A stretch of 64,000 nucleotides of DNA from NCBI RefSeq assembly GCF_001632845.1, contig NZ_CP011994.1, forward strand, positions 2,614,001 to 2,678,000, in the 5' to 3' direction. Position 1 is the stretch's first letter, and every line of letters begins with the position of its first letter. Origin of the DNA: Ectothiorhodospira sp. BSL-9. GTDB taxonomy: Bacteria > Pseudomonadota > Gammaproteobacteria > Ectothiorhodospirales > Ectothiorhodospiraceae. The notes under the pieces are model-generated. The model saw only the letters and a list, made by a program, of their open reading frames with translations. It ran no database searches and had not been told where the DNA came from. Positions 8,665-19,179 of this stretch are shown in pieces. Made by a program: the position numbers and the translations under genes.

Positions 8665-9543
8665 ATGCAGATTACCGCATCCATGGTCAAAGAACTGCGC
8701 GAGACCACCGGCGCAGGCATGATGGAGTGCAAGAAGGCCCTGACCGCGGCCAATGGAGACATGGAAGCCGCCATCGAACAGATGCGCAAGTCCGGTGCCG
8801 CCAAGGCCGTCAAGAAGGCTGATCGTGTCGCTGCCGAAGGGCAGGTGATGGTGGCCAGTTCCGATGATCATCGTCGCGCCGCCATCGTCGAAGTCAACTG
8901 CGAAACCGACTTCGTGGCCAAGGACGAGAACTTCAAGTCCTTTGTGACCCAGATTGCCGAACAGGCATTGGCACAGCAGCCCGCCGACGTGGACGCGCTG
9001 ATGGCGCTGTCCGGCGCCGAAGGCAGCCTTGAGGAGACCCGTGCAGCCCTGGTGGCCAAGATCGGCGAGAACGTGCAGGTGCGCCGTTTCCAGCTCTTCG
9101 CCAGCGAAGACGGTGAACTGGCTCATTACCTCCATGGCACCCGCATCGGTGTGGTGGTGGAAATGGTGGGTGGCAGTCAGGACCTGGCCCGCGACGTGGC
9201 CATGCATATCGCCGCCAGCCACCCGGTGTGCGTTGACGAAAGCCAGGTGCCTCAGGATCTCCTGAAAAAGGAAGAGGCCGTGTTCCGTGCCCAGGCCGAA
9301 GAGAGCGGCAAGCCCGCCGAGATCATCGACAAGATGATCACCGGTCGTATCAAGAAGTATCTGGGCGAGGTCACCCTTCTGGGTCAGCCCTTCGTCAAGG
9401 ATCCCGACCAGACCGTGGGCCAGATGCTCAAGTCCGCCGGTGCCCAGGTACGCCAGTTCGCCCGTTTCGAAGTGGGTGAAGGCATCGAGAAGAAGACGGA
9501 AAACTTCGCTGAAGAGGTCATGGCCCAAGCGAAGGGCTCCTGA
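8665..9543 (+). CDS. tsf: Elongation factor Ts
   Basis: The guanine nucleotide exchange factor that recycles EF-Tu from GDP to GTP form. The start chosen is the ATG giving [20 protein letters not shown], with CAGGAG at 8652-8657 as ribosome binding site; this gives 292 residues. The N-terminal UBA-like domain ([11 protein letters not shown]), the conserved [10 protein letters not shown] motif that contacts EF-Tu, and the C-terminal dimerisation part ([21 protein letters not shown]) are present. It is the second gene of the rpsB operon and precedes pyrH. Confidence 0.97.
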   Translation: MQITASMVKELRETTGAGMMECKKALTAANGDMEAAIEQMRKSGAAKAVKKADRVAAEGQVMVASSDDHRRAAIVEVNCETDFVAKDENFKSFVTQIAEQALAQQPADVDALMALSGAEGSLEETRAALVAKIGENVQVRRFQLFASEDGELAHYLHGTRIGVVVEMVGGSQDLARDVAMHIAASHPVCVDESQVPQDLLKKEEAVFRAQAEESGKPAEIIDKMITGRIKKYLGEVTLLGQPFVKDPDQTVGQMLKSAGAQVRQFARFEVGEGIEKKTENFAEEVMAQAKGS

Positions 9544-9571
9544 TATTGTTCTAGACAACACCGCCCCAGAA

Positions 9572-9592
9572 CCCGGGGCTTCTGCCCCCGGG
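9572..9592 (+). promoter_or_regulatory. G+C-rich hairpin between tsf and pyrH
   Basis: CCCGGGG (9572-9578) can pair with CCCCGGG (9586-9592) over a 7-base loop. No T-run follows, so it looks like a weak attenuator or RNA processing structure separating tsf from pyrH. Confidence 0.35.
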
Positions 9593-9621
9593 GACCGACA
9601 ATCCAGCCATCAAGGTTACCC

Positions 9622-10349
9622 ATGACTGACGACACCCGCCCTGCCTACAAGCGAATCCTGCTGAAGCTGAGCGGCGAGGCCCTGATGGGGGATCTGGAGT
9701 ACGGCATCTGTCCGGATGTGCTGGGGCGGGTGGCTCGCGAAGTGGCCGAACTGAGCCGCCTCGGCATCGAGGTGGCCATCGTCATTGGGGGTGGCAACAT
9801 CTTCCGGGGGCAGGGATGGCCCAGGCGGGCATGGATCGGGTGAGTGCCGATCACATGGGCATGCTGGCCACCGTGATGAACGGCCTGGCCATGCAGGATG
9901 CCCTGGAACGGGTGGGCAAGTTCTGCCGGGTGATGTCGGCGCTCAAGATCAATCAGGTCTGTGAGGACTACATCCGCCGCCGCGCGGTGCGTCATCTGGA
10001 AAAAGGACGCATCGTCGTGTTTGCCGCCGGTACCGGCAATCCCTTCTTCACCACCGATACCGCCGCCAGCCTGCGTGCCATCGAGATGAACTGCGATGTC
10101 ATGATCAAGGCCACCAAGGTGGACGGTGTCTACGATTCCGATCCCATGCATAACCCCGACGCCAAACGCTACGATCGGCTGACCTTTGACGAAGTCCTCA
10201 CGGCGCGTCTGGGCGTCATGGATGCCACGGCCATCGTCATGTGTCGGGACAACGATATGCCCCTTCGGGTGATCAACATATTCAAGGAAGGGGAACTCAT
10301 GCGACTCGTCATGGGCGAGCGCGTGGGCACCCTGGTCGAGAGAGGTTGA
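9622..10349 (+). CDS. pyrH: UMP kinase (PyrH) with an apparent one-base frameshift
   Basis: Phosphorylates UMP to UDP. The first frame (from ATG 9622) covers [12 protein letters not shown] and [12 protein letters not shown]. It then leaves the family at 9814-9817 and stops at 9843. The second frame picks up exactly at [26 protein letters not shown] and runs to 10349 with [16 protein letters not shown]. One extra base in the GGG run at 9813-9815 (CAGGGG instead of CAGGG) would join them into a 242-residue protein, the normal length (E. coli 241). Both halves are otherwise well conserved and the gene is essential, so a missed homopolymer base is the simplest explanation. A -1 ribosomal slip or true mutation cannot be excluded. 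Confidence 0.85.
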
Positions 10350-10354
10350 GTGAC

Positions 10355-10912
10355 ATGCTTGATGCCATAAAAGACGATGCTTCCACCCGCATGGGCAAGA
10401 GTATTGATTCCCTGCGGCTGGAAATGGCCAAGATCCGCACCGGCCGTGCCCAAACCAGCCTGCTGGATCACGTTCAGGTGGAATACTACGGTAGCGAAGT
10501 GCCCATCAATCAGGTGGCCAACGTCAACGTGGAAGATGCCCGTACCCTGACCGTGACGCCCTGGGAGCGGGACATGGTGAGCAAGGTGGAAAAGGCCATC
10601 ATGAATTCGGATCTGGGTCTGAACCCCTCTTCCGTCGGCACCGTGATCCGCGTGCCCATGCCGGCCCTGACCGAGGAACGGCGCAAGGACCTGGTAAAGG
10701 TGGTGCGCCACGAGGCGGAGAACGCCCGGGTGGCGATCCGCAACATTCGGCGGGATGCCAACAGTGATCTCAAGGCCCTGCTCAAGGACAAGTCCATCAC
10801 CGAGGACGATGATCGCCAGGGGCAGGAGATCATTCAGAAGCTGACCGATCAGCATATTGCTGAAGTGGACAAGGTGCTGGCCCAGAAAGAAAAAGAACTC
10901 ATGGCCATCTGA
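10355..10912 (+). CDS. frr: Ribosome recycling factor
   Basis: Splits post-termination ribosomes together with EF-G. The ATG at 10355, a few bases after pyrH, gives [20 protein letters not shown] and 185 residues, the same length as E. coli RRF. The conserved [15 protein letters not shown] segment, the [16 protein letters not shown] hinge and the C-terminal helix [11 protein letters not shown] are present. It is cotranscribed with pyrH. Confidence 0.97.
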   Translation: MLDAIKDDASTRMGKSIDSLRLEMAKIRTGRAQTSLLDHVQVEYYGSEVPINQVANVNVEDARTLTVTPWERDMVSKVEKAIMNSDLGLNPSSVGTVIRVPMPALTEERRKDLVKVVRHEAENARVAIRNIRRDANSDLKALLKDKSITEDDDRQGQEIIQKLTDQHIAEVDKVLAQKEKELMAI

Positions 10913-10938
10913 TCCCCACGGATGGATATCAAGACGCA

Positions 10939-11691
10939 GTGAGCCAGTCTCCCGTGAATACTGCGGGCACGCCGCGCCATGTGGCCATCATCATGGATGG
11001 CAATGGGCGGTGGGCCCGCTCCCGCCTGCTTCCCCGGACAGAAGGTCATCGCCAGGGCGTGAACGCGGCCCGAATGGCGGTGCGCTACTGTGCCCAGCAG
11101 GGCGTCCGGGTTCTGACCCTGTTCGCCTTCAGCAGCGAGAACTGGCGTCGCCCCCGTCAGGAGGTGGGCACGCTGATGGATCTGTTCGTGGGTTCCATCG
11201 GCCGCGAGGTGCCGGAACTGGTGGAGAAGGGCATTCGCCTTCGCTTCATTGGTGATCGCACCACCTTCTCCGCCAAGCTCCAGGCGCGCATGGCCGATGC
11301 CGAGGAGCGCACCCGGCATAATCAGCATATGGATCTGGTGGTGGCCGTCAGCTACGGCGGGCGCTGGGACATTGCCAACGCCGCTGCGGCGCTGGCTGAA
11401 CGGGTGCGGCGTGGGGAGCTTGAACCGGAGCAGATCACCCCCGAAGTCATGGAGGGGCATTTGTCCACGGCGGGTCTGCCTGAGCCGGATCTGTTCGTGC
11501 GCACCGGAGGCGAACAGCGCGTCAGCAATTTCCTGTTATGGCAGCTGGCTTACACCGAGCTGTTTTTTACTGATGTGCTCTGGCCGGATTTCGATGAAGA
11601 CGAATTGGGCCGGGCCTTTGAACACTTCGCGGGGCGCCAGCGGCGCTTCGGGCATATCCAGGAACAGATCGTGGGGACGGGGGATGCTTAA
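10939..11691 (+). CDS. uppS: Undecaprenyl diphosphate synthase (cis-prenyltransferase)
   Basis: Condenses isopentenyl diphosphate onto farnesyl diphosphate to make the C55 lipid carrier for peptidoglycan and O-antigen. The start is GTG (SQSPVNTAG...), giving 250 residues. Signature motifs are IIMDGNGRWARSR, with the catalytic Asp of DGNGRWA, FSSENWRRP, and RTGGEQRVSNFLLWQLAYTELFF near the C-terminus. The end overlaps cdsA by eight bases, coupling two steps of envelope lipid synthesis. Confidence 0.96.
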   Translation: MSQSPVNTAGTPRHVAIIMDGNGRWARSRLLPRTEGHRQGVNAARMAVRYCAQQGVRVLTLFAFSSENWRRPRQEVGTLMDLFVGSIGREVPELVEKGIRLRFIGDRTTFSAKLQARMADAEERTRHNQHMDLVVAVSYGGRWDIANAAAALAERVRRGELEPEQITPEVMEGHLSTAGLPEPDLFVRTGGEQRVSNFLLWQLAYTELFFTDVLWPDFDEDELGRAFEHFAGRQRRFGHIQEQIVGTGDA

Positions 11692-12505
11692 ACAACGGGT
11701 GATGACCGGCGTGATCCTGGCGGCAGCCGTCGTGGCCGCCGTGTTGTTGCTGCCCAATTCCGTCTTCGCGGTGGTCATGCTGGCGGTCACGCTGCTGGGT
11801 GCGTGGGAGTGGAGTCGTCTGTGCGGGCTCGATGAAACCCGGGTGCGCGCCGCCTATGTGGGGGGGCTGGCCGTTCTGGGTGGTATCACCTGGTGGCTGG
11901 TTTTCGTGCAGGTGCATCTCTGGCCCGTGGCCATCGGAGTGATCTGGTGGGCCTGCGTATTGGTGATGCTGGCCCTGTACGAGCCAGGGTCCGGGGAGCG
12001 CCGGGCCCTGCGTCGGTATGGGCTGGCATTGGCAGGGGCGTTGACCCTGATCCCCGCCTGGGCCGCACTGGTGTGGTTTCATCAAGTTCAGCCGCTTCTG
12101 GTGCTGTACCTGGTGTTACTCACTGCCACCGCCGATACAGCTGCCTACTTCACGGGAAAGCGCTTCGGTCGGGTGAAGCTGGCGCCATCCATCAGTCCCG
12201 GCAAGACCCGGGAGGGGCTTCTCGGCGCTATCGCAGCCATCGTCCCCTTTGGGTTGCTGGGTGCCTGGGGTTTTGGGGTGGAGCCCGGGTTGTGGTTTTA
12301 TTTCGTGGCCTTGTGTGTGATCACGGCATTGATGTCGGTGGCTGGCGATCTGTTTGAGAGCCTGGTCAAGCGGGAGGCGGGCGCCAAGGATAGCGGTACC
12401 CTGTTGCCCGGGCATGGTGGGATAATGGATCGCATCGACAGCCTCACGGCCGCAGCGCCGGTCTTCCTGATCGGTCTCTTGTGGGCCGGAATTATGGCAA
12501 GATAG
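11684..12505 (+). CDS. cdsA: Phosphatidate cytidylyltransferase (CDP-diglyceride synthase)
   Basis: An inner-membrane enzyme making CDP-diacylglycerol from phosphatidate and CTP, the branch point of phospholipid synthesis. The ATG at 11684 gives MLKQRVMTGVILAAAV and 273 residues with about eight hydrophobic spans. The family signature appears near the C-terminus as KREAGAKDSGTLLPGHGG followed by IMDRIDS, with the metal-binding Asp residues. It lies between uppS and dxr in the conserved envelope cluster. Confidence 0.95.
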   Translation: MLKQRVMTGVILAAAVVAAVLLLPNSVFAVVMLAVTLLGAWEWSRLCGLDETRVRAAYVGGLAVLGGITWWLVFVQVHLWPVAIGVIWWACVLVMLALYEPGSGERRALRRYGLALAGALTLIPAWAALVWFHQVQPLLVLYLVLLTATADTAAYFTGKRFGRVKLAPSISPGKTREGLLGAIAAIVPFGLLGAWGFGVEPGLWFYFVALCVITALMSVAGDLFESLVKREAGAKDSGTLLPGHGGIMDRIDSLTAAAPVFLIGLLWAGIMAR

Positions 12506-12589
12506 CGCTCGGCGAGGGATGGGGATTCCAACCACCCGTTCCGTGGCCTTGCACACGCCGGCGGTATCCGTCAGCGTCAACCTGACTGT

Positions 12590-13822
12590 ATGAGTACCGG
12601 GAGTCTTTCCATGGCTGCTTCCCCCAAGGGCGTGACCGTTCTCGGCGCCACCGGAACCATCGGCGTCAACACCCTGGACGTGATGGCGCGCCATCCCCAG
12701 CTCTATCGGGCCGTGGCCCTCACCGCCAACGGTAATGTGGAGCGCCTGGTGGAACAGTGCCGCGCCCATCGGCCCGCCTATGCCGTGGTGGCCGATCCCG
12801 AACAGGAGGGCGCACTGGCCGCCGGATTGAAGGCGGCCGGGCTGGACACGGAAGCCTTGGCAGGACCCGAAGCCCTGGCGCATGTGGCTGCCCTGCCGGA
12901 AACGGATTATGTGATGGCAGCCATTGTTGGCGGTGCCGGCCTGCTACCCTCCCTGGCCGCGGCCCGGGCGGGGAAACGGGTGCTTCTGGCCAACAAGGAG
13001 GCCCTGGTCATGTCCGGGCGCATCTTCATGGACCAGATCCGTCAAAGCGGCGCCGAACTGCTGCCCATCGACAGTGAGCACAACGCCATCTTCCAGTGCA
13101 TGCCGGGCGATTTCGATCGGGGGCTTGGGCGTGTCGGTGTGGAGCGCATTCTGCTGACCGCCTCCGGCGGCCCCTTCCGCGCCTATGCCGCCTCGGATCT
13201 GGAGGCGGTGACCCCGGAGCAGGCCTGCGCGCATCCCAACTGGGTGATGGGGCGCAAGATCTCGGTGGATTCCGCCTCCATGATGAACAAGGGGCTTGAG
13301 CTGATCGAGGCCTGCTGGCTGTTCGATACCACGCCGGACAAGGTGGAGGTGGTGCTGCATCCCCAGAGCGTGATTCACTCCATGGTGTCCTATGTGGATG
13401 GTTCGGTACTGGCACAGCTGGGCAACCCCGATATGCGCACCCCCATTGCCCATGCCCTGGCCTGGCCGGAGCGCATTGCCTCGGGTGTGGATCCCCTGGA
13501 TATCGTGCAGGTGGCCCGACTCGATTTCGAACGACCCGACATGGATCGCTTCCCATGCCTGCGCCTGGCCTACGAATCCTTCGAGGCGGGGGGCACTGCC
13601 ACTGCCATCCTCAACGCTGCCAATGAAGTGGCGGTGGAATCCTTTCTGGATGCACGCATTCGCTTCACGGACATCCCCCGGGTCATATCCCACTGCCTGG
13701 AGACCATGGAACTGGGCGCGGCGGATACCCTGGAGGAGGTCCTGGCGGCCGATGAGGCGGCCCGCGCCGTGGCCCGCGCGGTTGTTACGGCGGGTGGGCT
13801 TGGTCAGCGGGTCACGGCCTGA
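12590..13822 (+). CDS. dxr: 1-deoxy-D-xylulose 5-phosphate reductoisomerase
   Basis: The second enzyme of the MEP isoprenoid pathway, converting DXP to MEP with NADPH. The frame gives 410 residues; an alternative Met at residue 8 is possible, because the family usually starts shortly before [17 protein letters not shown] (NADPH-binding). Metal and substrate motifs are seen in [34 protein letters not shown] and [19 protein letters not shown]. The stop overlaps the start of rseP by one base (TGATG). It supplies precursors used by uppS two genes upstream. Confidence 0.97.
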   Translation: MSTGSLSMAASPKGVTVLGATGTIGVNTLDVMARHPQLYRAVALTANGNVERLVEQCRAHRPAYAVVADPEQEGALAAGLKAAGLDTEALAGPEALAHVAALPETDYVMAAIVGGAGLLPSLAAARAGKRVLLANKEALVMSGRIFMDQIRQSGAELLPIDSEHNAIFQCMPGDFDRGLGRVGVERILLTASGGPFRAYAASDLEAVTPEQACAHPNWVMGRKISVDSASMMNKGLELIEACWLFDTTPDKVEVVLHPQSVIHSMVSYVDGSVLAQLGNPDMRTPIAHALAWPERIASGVDPLDIVQVARLDFERPDMDRFPCLRLAYESFEAGGTATAILNAANEVAVESFLDARIRFTDIPRVISHCLETMELGAADTLEEVLAADEAARAVARAVVTAGGLGQRVTA

Positions 13823-15183
13823 TGACCTTTCTGATCAGCGTTCTGGCCTTTGTGGTGGCCATCGGGGTGCTGGTCACCGTGCATGAGTTCGGCCACTACT
13901 GGGTGGCGCGGCGCTGCGGTGTGAAGGTGCTGCGTTTCTCCGTGGGCTTTGGCCGCCCGCTGTGGCGGCGGGTGGCTGGCAAGGACCGCACCGAATATGT
14001 GATTGCCGCGATCCCCCTGGGGGGGTACGTGAAGATGCTGGATGAGCGTGAGGACCCTGTCGCCGACAAGGACCTGCCTCGTGCCTTCAACCGCCAGAAC
14101 GTCTGGCGTCGCATCGCCATCGTGATTGCCGGGCCCACCGCCAATTTCCTCTTCGCCATTGCTGCCTTCACCCTGATGTTCATCGTCGGCGTCTCGGGGG
14201 TGAAGCCATTGGTGGGTGAAGTGATGCCGGGGTCCCTGGCCGAACAGGCGGGCTTTGAGCGCCAGGATGAGATCCTGCGGGTGGAAGACAAATCCACCCC
14301 CACCTGGGAACTCGTGGCCCTGAATCTGCTCGAAAAAGGCCTGGATGCCCGTGAGGTTGATGTGCTGGTACGCACCGCCGGGGGGCAGGAAGTGTGGCGG
14401 ACGCTGGATCTGACCGATCGGCGTCAATTGCTGGCCGACGGCTCGCTGCTGGATAAACTGGGGATGGAGGTCTGGAGGCCCTGGTCCGAGCCGGTATTTG
14501 GTGAGGTGCTGGCGGATGGGGCGGCTGAACGTGCCGGCGTACAACCCGGGGACCGCATCCTGAGCGTGAATGGTGAATCCATTTCCAGTTGGCAGGCCTG
14601 GGTGGAGCATGTCCGGGCGCGTCCTGACGAAACACTGGATGTCCGTCTGGAGAGGAATGGGTCTCCCATCACCCTCACTTTGCGAACCGAGGTCCGCGAC
14701 GAGGGTGGAGAGCGGATCGGTCAGATCGGCGCCTGGCCCCGCATGGACGAAGAGGCGGCCGAGGCCATGCAGCGCCAGGTGCGCTATGGGCCTTTCACCG
14801 CCATTGCCCTGGGGCTTGAGCGGACGTGGGACATGTCGGTGCTGACCCTGCGGGTGATGTGGCGGCTGATCACCGGGGAGGCGGCGGCCAGCAACATCGC
14901 TGGCCCCGTGAGCATTGCCGAATATGCCGGTGTGAGTGCGGTCATTGGGTTTTCCGCATTCCTGAGTTTTCTGGCCATTGTCAGTCTCAGCCTGGGCATC
15001 ATCAATCTGCTGCCCATACCGATTCTGGATGGGGGGCACTTGCTGTATTACCTGGTGGAGATCATCAAGGGCAGCCCGGTCTCACAGACGGTGGAGGCCA
15101 TCGGCCAGCGCATCGGCCTGGTGATGATCGCCATGCTGATGTCACTGGCCTTTTACAACGATTTCATGCGAATCCTGGGTTGA
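13822..15183 (+). CDS. rseP: RIP metalloprotease RseP (site-2 protease)
   Basis: An inner-membrane zinc protease that cleaves anti-sigma factor RseA within the membrane in the sigma-E envelope stress pathway and also clears signal peptides. It has 453 residues (E. coli 450). The zinc site HEFGH is in the first membrane span (VTVHEFGHYWVARR) and the third ligand is in the C-terminal LPIPILDGGHLLYY. Two PDZ domains lie between (GEVMPGSLAEQAGF and GEVLADGAAERAGVQPGDRI). It is directly upstream of bamA, whose client defects trigger the same response. Confidence 0.96.
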   Translation: MTFLISVLAFVVAIGVLVTVHEFGHYWVARRCGVKVLRFSVGFGRPLWRRVAGKDRTEYVIAAIPLGGYVKMLDEREDPVADKDLPRAFNRQNVWRRIAIVIAGPTANFLFAIAAFTLMFIVGVSGVKPLVGEVMPGSLAEQAGFERQDEILRVEDKSTPTWELVALNLLEKGLDAREVDVLVRTAGGQEVWRTLDLTDRRQLLADGSLLDKLGMEVWRPWSEPVFGEVLADGAAERAGVQPGDRILSVNGESISSWQAWVEHVRARPDETLDVRLERNGSPITLTLRTEVRDEGGERIGQIGAWPRMDEEAAEAMQRQVRYGPFTAIALGLERTWDMSVLTLRVMWRLITGEAAASNIAGPVSIAEYAGVSAVIGFSAFLSFLAIVSLSLGIINLLPIPILDGGHLLYYLVEIIKGSPVSQTVEAIGQRIGLVMIAMLMSLAFYNDFMRILG

Positions 15184-15189
15184 ATCTGA

Positions 15190-17493
15190 ATGTTTCTTGA
15201 GGTGCGACGTCTGATCGCCGGCACGGGGCTGGCCATTGCCCTGGCCAGTACCCCTACCATCCTGCATGCCAGCAATGAGCGGTTTGTCATTGAGGATATC
15301 GAGGTGGAGGGTCTGCAGCGCATCGCTGCCGGCACCGTTTTCAGCTATCTGCCGGTGGGTGTGGGTGATTCCTTTGATGAGGCCCAGAGTGCCGAAGTGA
15401 TCCGCGCCCTGTACCGAACAGGCTTCTTCTCGGACGTGTCGCTGCTACGGCGTGATGGGGTGCTGGTGGTGATGGTGGAAGAGCGCCCGGCCATCAACGA
15501 GATTCGCATCAGCGGCAACCGGGACATCAAGACCGATCAATTGATGGATGCCCTGCAGCAGGTGGGCATGGCCCGCGGGCGTGTGTTCAACCGCAGCGTG
15601 CTCGAGCGGATGGAGAACGAGTTGCTGCAGCAGTATTTTGCCCGAGGCAAGTACAACGTACAGGTGGATGTGGAGGTGGATGAGCTGCCCCGCAACCGCG
15701 TGGATGTGGTCATTGATATTGCCGAAGGCCGGGTGGCCCGTATCCAGCAGATCAATCTGGTAGGTAACGAGACCTATTCCGATCGGGAGCTGACCCGCCG
15801 TTTCGACTCCGGGGAACCACCCTGGTACAACCCCTTCAGCCGGCGTGACCATTATTCCCGCCAGCGCCTGTCCGGGGATCTGGAAGAGTTGCGTTCCCGC
15901 TATCTGGATTCGGGTTTCGTGAATTTCAATATTGACTCCACGCAGGTCACGCTCACCCCGGATCGCAAGGACATCTACGTCACCATCAATATCGACGAGG
16001 GTGATCAGTATTCCATCAGCGAAGTGAATCTGGCAGGCGACCTGGTGGTGGGCGAGGAGGAACTGCGCGAACTACTGGAGATCCAGCCCGGGGACACCTT
16101 TTCCCGCAGTCGCATCACCCGCAGTGCCAATGCCATCAGCGACCGTCTGGGCGATGAGGGCTATGCGTTCGCCAACGTGAACCCCATCCCCGAACTGGAT
16201 GAGGAGAATCAGACTGTGGCGCTGACCTTCTTCGTGGACCCAGGGCAACGGGTGTACGTGCGGCGCATCAATTTCAGCGGTAACACCCGCACCCGGGATG
16301 AAGTCTTCCGTCGCGAGATGCGACAAATGGAGGGGGGCTGGTATTCCGCATCCAATGTGGATCGCTCCCAGGTGCGTCTGCAGCGGCTCTCCTATGTGGA
16401 GAATGTGAATGTGGAAACCCGCCGCGTCCCCGGCACGGAGGATCAGGTGGATCTGGATATCACCGTGCGGGAGCGCCTGTCGGGCAACTTCATGGTGGGG
16501 GCGGGTTATTCCCAGAGCCAGGGTGTGCTCTTCAATACCAGCCTCTCCCAGGAAAACTTCTTCGGTACCGGTAACCGGGTCTCCCTGGCCGTGAACACCA
16601 GCCGGGTGAGCACCCTGTACAGCCTTTCCTACACCAATCCCTACTACACCATCGATGGGGTCAGTCGGGGCTTCAATGTGTTCTATCGGGAGACCGATGC
16701 CTTCCGGGCTGACATCTCCCGTTATTCATCCAACCGGTTCGGGGCCAACGTCACTTATGGCATCCCGCTGACCGAGTACAACACCTTCCGGATCACGCCC
16801 GGGTTCGAGAGCGTGGAGATCCTCACTTCGGATAATACGCCGGATGAGATCTTTGACTATCTGGATGCCGAGGGGGATCGGTTCGATCTTTACACCCTGA
16901 CCACAAGCCTCAGTCACGACACCCGTAACCGCACGGTGTTCGCGGAGAAGGGCAACCTGCAACGGGGTACGCTGGAGTTCTCCTTGCCCGGTAGCGATCT
17001 GGAATATTACAAGATCGACTACCGCAACCAGTTGTTCGTGCCGGTGCGTGAAAACCTGACCTTCAAGCTCTCCGGCGAGGTGGCCTATGGGGAGTCCTAC
17101 GGCGATACCGGCGACCTGCCGTTCTTCGAGAAGTATTTTGCCGGCGGTACGCGCTCCGTACGTGGCTACCGGGATCTCAGTCTGGGCCCCCGCGACAGCC
17201 GCGATGATCCCTTTGGTGGCAACTTCCGGGTGCTGGGCGGCGCCGAACTGATCTTCCCGCCTCCCTTCATGGAAGAGGCGCCCAACGTGCGCATGAGCCT
17301 GTTCCTGGACGCCGGTCAGGTTTACCCCAGCTACGAGGACTTTGAAGCGGATGAGATCCGCGCTTCCGTGGGCGTTGGCATGACCTGGTTGTCGCCCGTG
17401 GGCGCGTTGACTTTCAGTCTGGCCGAGGCGTTAAATGATGAGCCCGGTGACCGGCTGCAGTCCTTCCAGTTCAATATTGGCGCCTCCTTCTGA
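15190..17493 (+). CDS. bamA: Outer membrane protein assembly factor BamA
   Basis: The core of the BAM complex that inserts beta-barrel proteins into the outer membrane. It has 767 residues. A signal peptide ([20 protein letters not shown], cleaved before SNERF) is followed by five POTRA domains (about residues 25-420, e.g. [14 protein letters not shown] and [19 protein letters not shown]). A 16-stranded barrel follows, containing the conserved VRGY-type loop in [11 protein letters not shown]. The last residue is Phe, the usual outer-membrane sorting signal. It lies between rseP and the chaperone gene skp. Confidence 0.97.
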   Translation: MFLEVRRLIAGTGLAIALASTPTILHASNERFVIEDIEVEGLQRIAAGTVFSYLPVGVGDSFDEAQSAEVIRALYRTGFFSDVSLLRRDGVLVVMVEERPAINEIRISGNRDIKTDQLMDALQQVGMARGRVFNRSVLERMENELLQQYFARGKYNVQVDVEVDELPRNRVDVVIDIAEGRVARIQQINLVGNETYSDRELTRRFDSGEPPWYNPFSRRDHYSRQRLSGDLEELRSRYLDSGFVNFNIDSTQVTLTPDRKDIYVTINIDEGDQYSISEVNLAGDLVVGEEELRELLEIQPGDTFSRSRITRSANAISDRLGDEGYAFANVNPIPELDEENQTVALTFFVDPGQRVYVRRINFSGNTRTRDEVFRREMRQMEGGWYSASNVDRSQVRLQRLSYVENVNVETRRVPGTEDQVDLDITVRERLSGNFMVGAGYSQSQGVLFNTSLSQENFFGTGNRVSLAVNTSRVSTLYSLSYTNPYYTIDGVSRGFNVFYRETDAFRADISRYSSNRFGANVTYGIPLTEYNTFRITPGFESVEILTSDNTPDEIFDYLDAEGDRFDLYTLTTSLSHDTRNRTVFAEKGNLQRGTLEFSLPGSDLEYYKIDYRNQLFVPVRENLTFKLSGEVAYGESYGDTGDLPFFEKYFAGGTRSVRGYRDLSLGPRDSRDDPFGGNFRVLGGAELIFPPPFMEEAPNVRMSLFLDAGQVYPSYEDFEADEIRASVGVGMTWLSPVGALTFSLAEALNDEPGDRLQSFQFNIGASF

Positions 17494-17555
17494 GATCCGG
17501 TGGACCTACTGCACGGGCGTCCCCATTGCCGCGGAGAAAGGGTTTGAAGAGTCAT

Positions 17556-18074
17556 ATGTCGCGAATCATCACCGGGTTGCTGCTGGTCCTGGTGCTGGTC
17601 CTGCCCGGACTCGCGCTGGGGGCGGATTCCGTCGCCTTCGTGAACATCAATCGTGTCATGGATCAATCGCCTCAGGCGGAGGCCTCGCTGAGTGCCCTGG
17701 AGGAGGAATTCGCCCCCCGGGATGCCGAACTGGTGGCCGAGCGTGACGCGCTGCGTCGCCTGCAGCAGCGCCTGGAGCGGGATACGGACATCATGGGTTC
17801 GGAAGAGCGTCTTGAACTGGAGCGGGAATTTCGCAACCGCTCCCGTGAGTTCAAGCGCGCCCAGGACATGTTTCAGGAAGACCTGAATGTTCGCCGCAAT
17901 GATGAGCTGGCCCGTCTGCAGCGATTGGTGCATAACGTGATCCTGGACATTGCCAAAGAGCAGGGCGTGGATCTCGTGGTGACCGAACGCACCGTCCTGT
18001 TCGCCAGCGACCGTATCGATATTACCAGCAAGGTGCTGGACGAGTTGCGCCGGCAGCATCGGAACGGTGGTTGA
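17556..18074 (+). CDS. skp: Periplasmic chaperone Skp/OmpH
   Basis: A trimeric periplasmic chaperone that holds unfolded outer membrane proteins for delivery to BamA. The ATG at 17556 gives a signal peptide (MSRIITGLLLVLVLVLPGLALGA) and a 172-residue precursor. The mature protein starts with the typical SVAFVNINRVMDQSP strand. A long charged coiled-coil arm follows (about residues 45-120), then the body segment VDLVVTERTVLFASDRIDIT. It sits between bamA and lpxD, and its stop overlaps the lpxD start. Confidence 0.93.
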   Translation: MSRIITGLLLVLVLVLPGLALGADSVAFVNINRVMDQSPQAEASLSALEEEFAPRDAELVAERDALRRLQQRLERDTDIMGSEERLELEREFRNRSREFKRAQDMFQEDLNVRRNDELARLQRLVHNVILDIAKEQGVDLVVTERTVLFASDRIDITSKVLDELRRQHRNGG

Positions 18075-19126
18075 TGGGGATGACGGAGGCCGCCATCACG
18101 CTTGGCGAACTCGCCGAGTATCTGGGGGCGGATCTGCACGGGGGGGAGCCGGGTGCGCGAATTGATTCGCTGGCCCCCCTGGAACGGGCCGGTCCGGGCC
18201 AGTTGGCCTTCATGACCCATCGTCGTTATCAGGAAGCGCTCATCCGCACTCGCGCCGGTGCAGTGATCCTTTCCCCCGAACAGCTGCCCCATTGCCCCGT
18301 GCCGGCCCTGGTCTGCCAACAGCCCCATGTCGCCTATGCACAGGCCGCGCGATGTCTTCATCCGGATCCTGTGGCCGTGGCCGGCATCGCCCCCAGTGCC
18401 TGTGTCAGCGATGACGCCCAGGTGCATCCCACGGCTGAGGTGGGCCCGCAGTGCGTGGTGGAGGCCGATTGCCACATCGGGCCGGGGGTGATCCTGGGGC
18501 CGGGATGTATTCTCCAGCAAGGATGCCAGGTGGGCGAGGGTTCGCGACTGGTAGCGCGTGTGACCCTGGGCCCCCGCGTGCGGCTGGGAAGACGCAACCT
18601 GGTGCAACCGGGGGCGGTCATTGGCGCGGATGGCTTTGGTTTCGCCCGGGAGGATGAAACCTGGCTCAGAGTCCCGCAGGTGGGCAGTGTGCTTATCGGT
18701 GACGATGTGGAAGTGGGTGCCAACACCACCATTGACCGGGGTGCTCTGGATGACACCATCATCGAGGATGGGGTCAAACTGGATAACCTCGTCCAGGTGG
18801 CGCACAACGTCTTCATTGGTGCGCACACCGCGGTGGCCGGTTGTGTGGGCATTGCCGGCAGTGCACGCATTGGTCGGCGCTGCGGCATCGGCGGTGGTGC
18901 GGGTATACTGGGGCATCTGGAGATCGCGGACGATGTCACCGTGACCGCCATGACACTGGTGACCCATTCCATACGCGAGCCCGGGGTCTATTCTTCCGGC
19001 ATGCCCCAGGCACCCGCCCGGGAATGGAACCGCAGCCTGGCCCATCTGCGCCGGCTGGGGGAGCTTTTTCGCAGGGTGAGGGGGCTCGAGCAGGGGGGCG
19101 ATCCGGATGGCAGGCAGCGTCGTTGA
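18074..19126 (+). CDS. lpxD: UDP-3-O-(3-hydroxyacyl)glucosamine N-acyltransferase LpxD
   Basis: The third step of lipid A synthesis: attaches a 3-hydroxyacyl chain from acyl carrier protein to the 2-amino group. ATG 18074 overlaps the skp stop (TGATG); a TTG one codon earlier is unlikely. It has 350 residues. An N-terminal uridine-binding domain (about 1-100) precedes a hexapeptide-repeat beta helix with the catalytic His in QVAHNVFIGAHT and the family segment GADGFGFA. It is followed by fabZ and lpxA as in most gammaproteobacteria. Confidence 0.95.
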   Translation: MGMTEAAITLGELAEYLGADLHGGEPGARIDSLAPLERAGPGQLAFMTHRRYQEALIRTRAGAVILSPEQLPHCPVPALVCQQPHVAYAQAARCLHPDPVAVAGIAPSACVSDDAQVHPTAEVGPQCVVEADCHIGPGVILGPGCILQQGCQVGEGSRLVARVTLGPRVRLGRRNLVQPGAVIGADGFGFAREDETWLRVPQVGSVLIGDDVEVGANTTIDRGALDDTIIEDGVKLDNLVQVAHNVFIGAHTAVAGCVGIAGSARIGRRCGIGGGAGILGHLEIADDVTVTAMTLVTHSIREPGVYSSGMPQAPAREWNRSLAHLRRLGELFRRVRGLEQGGDPDGRQRR

Positions 19127-19179
19127 GGTCTTTCGCCGCCGCGACGAGGGTTTTTCTCGGATAAGAACAGGATAATAAT

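Noticed and set aside
7783-9561. A 592-codon minus-strand frame opposite rpsB and tsf
   Set aside because: His/Gly-rich antisense translation of two certain genes.
9801-9850. Programmed -1 frameshifting in pyrH
   Set aside because: No classical X-XXY-YYZ slippery heptamer or clear downstream stimulatory structure, and PyrH has no known need for a shorter form; a missed G is simpler.
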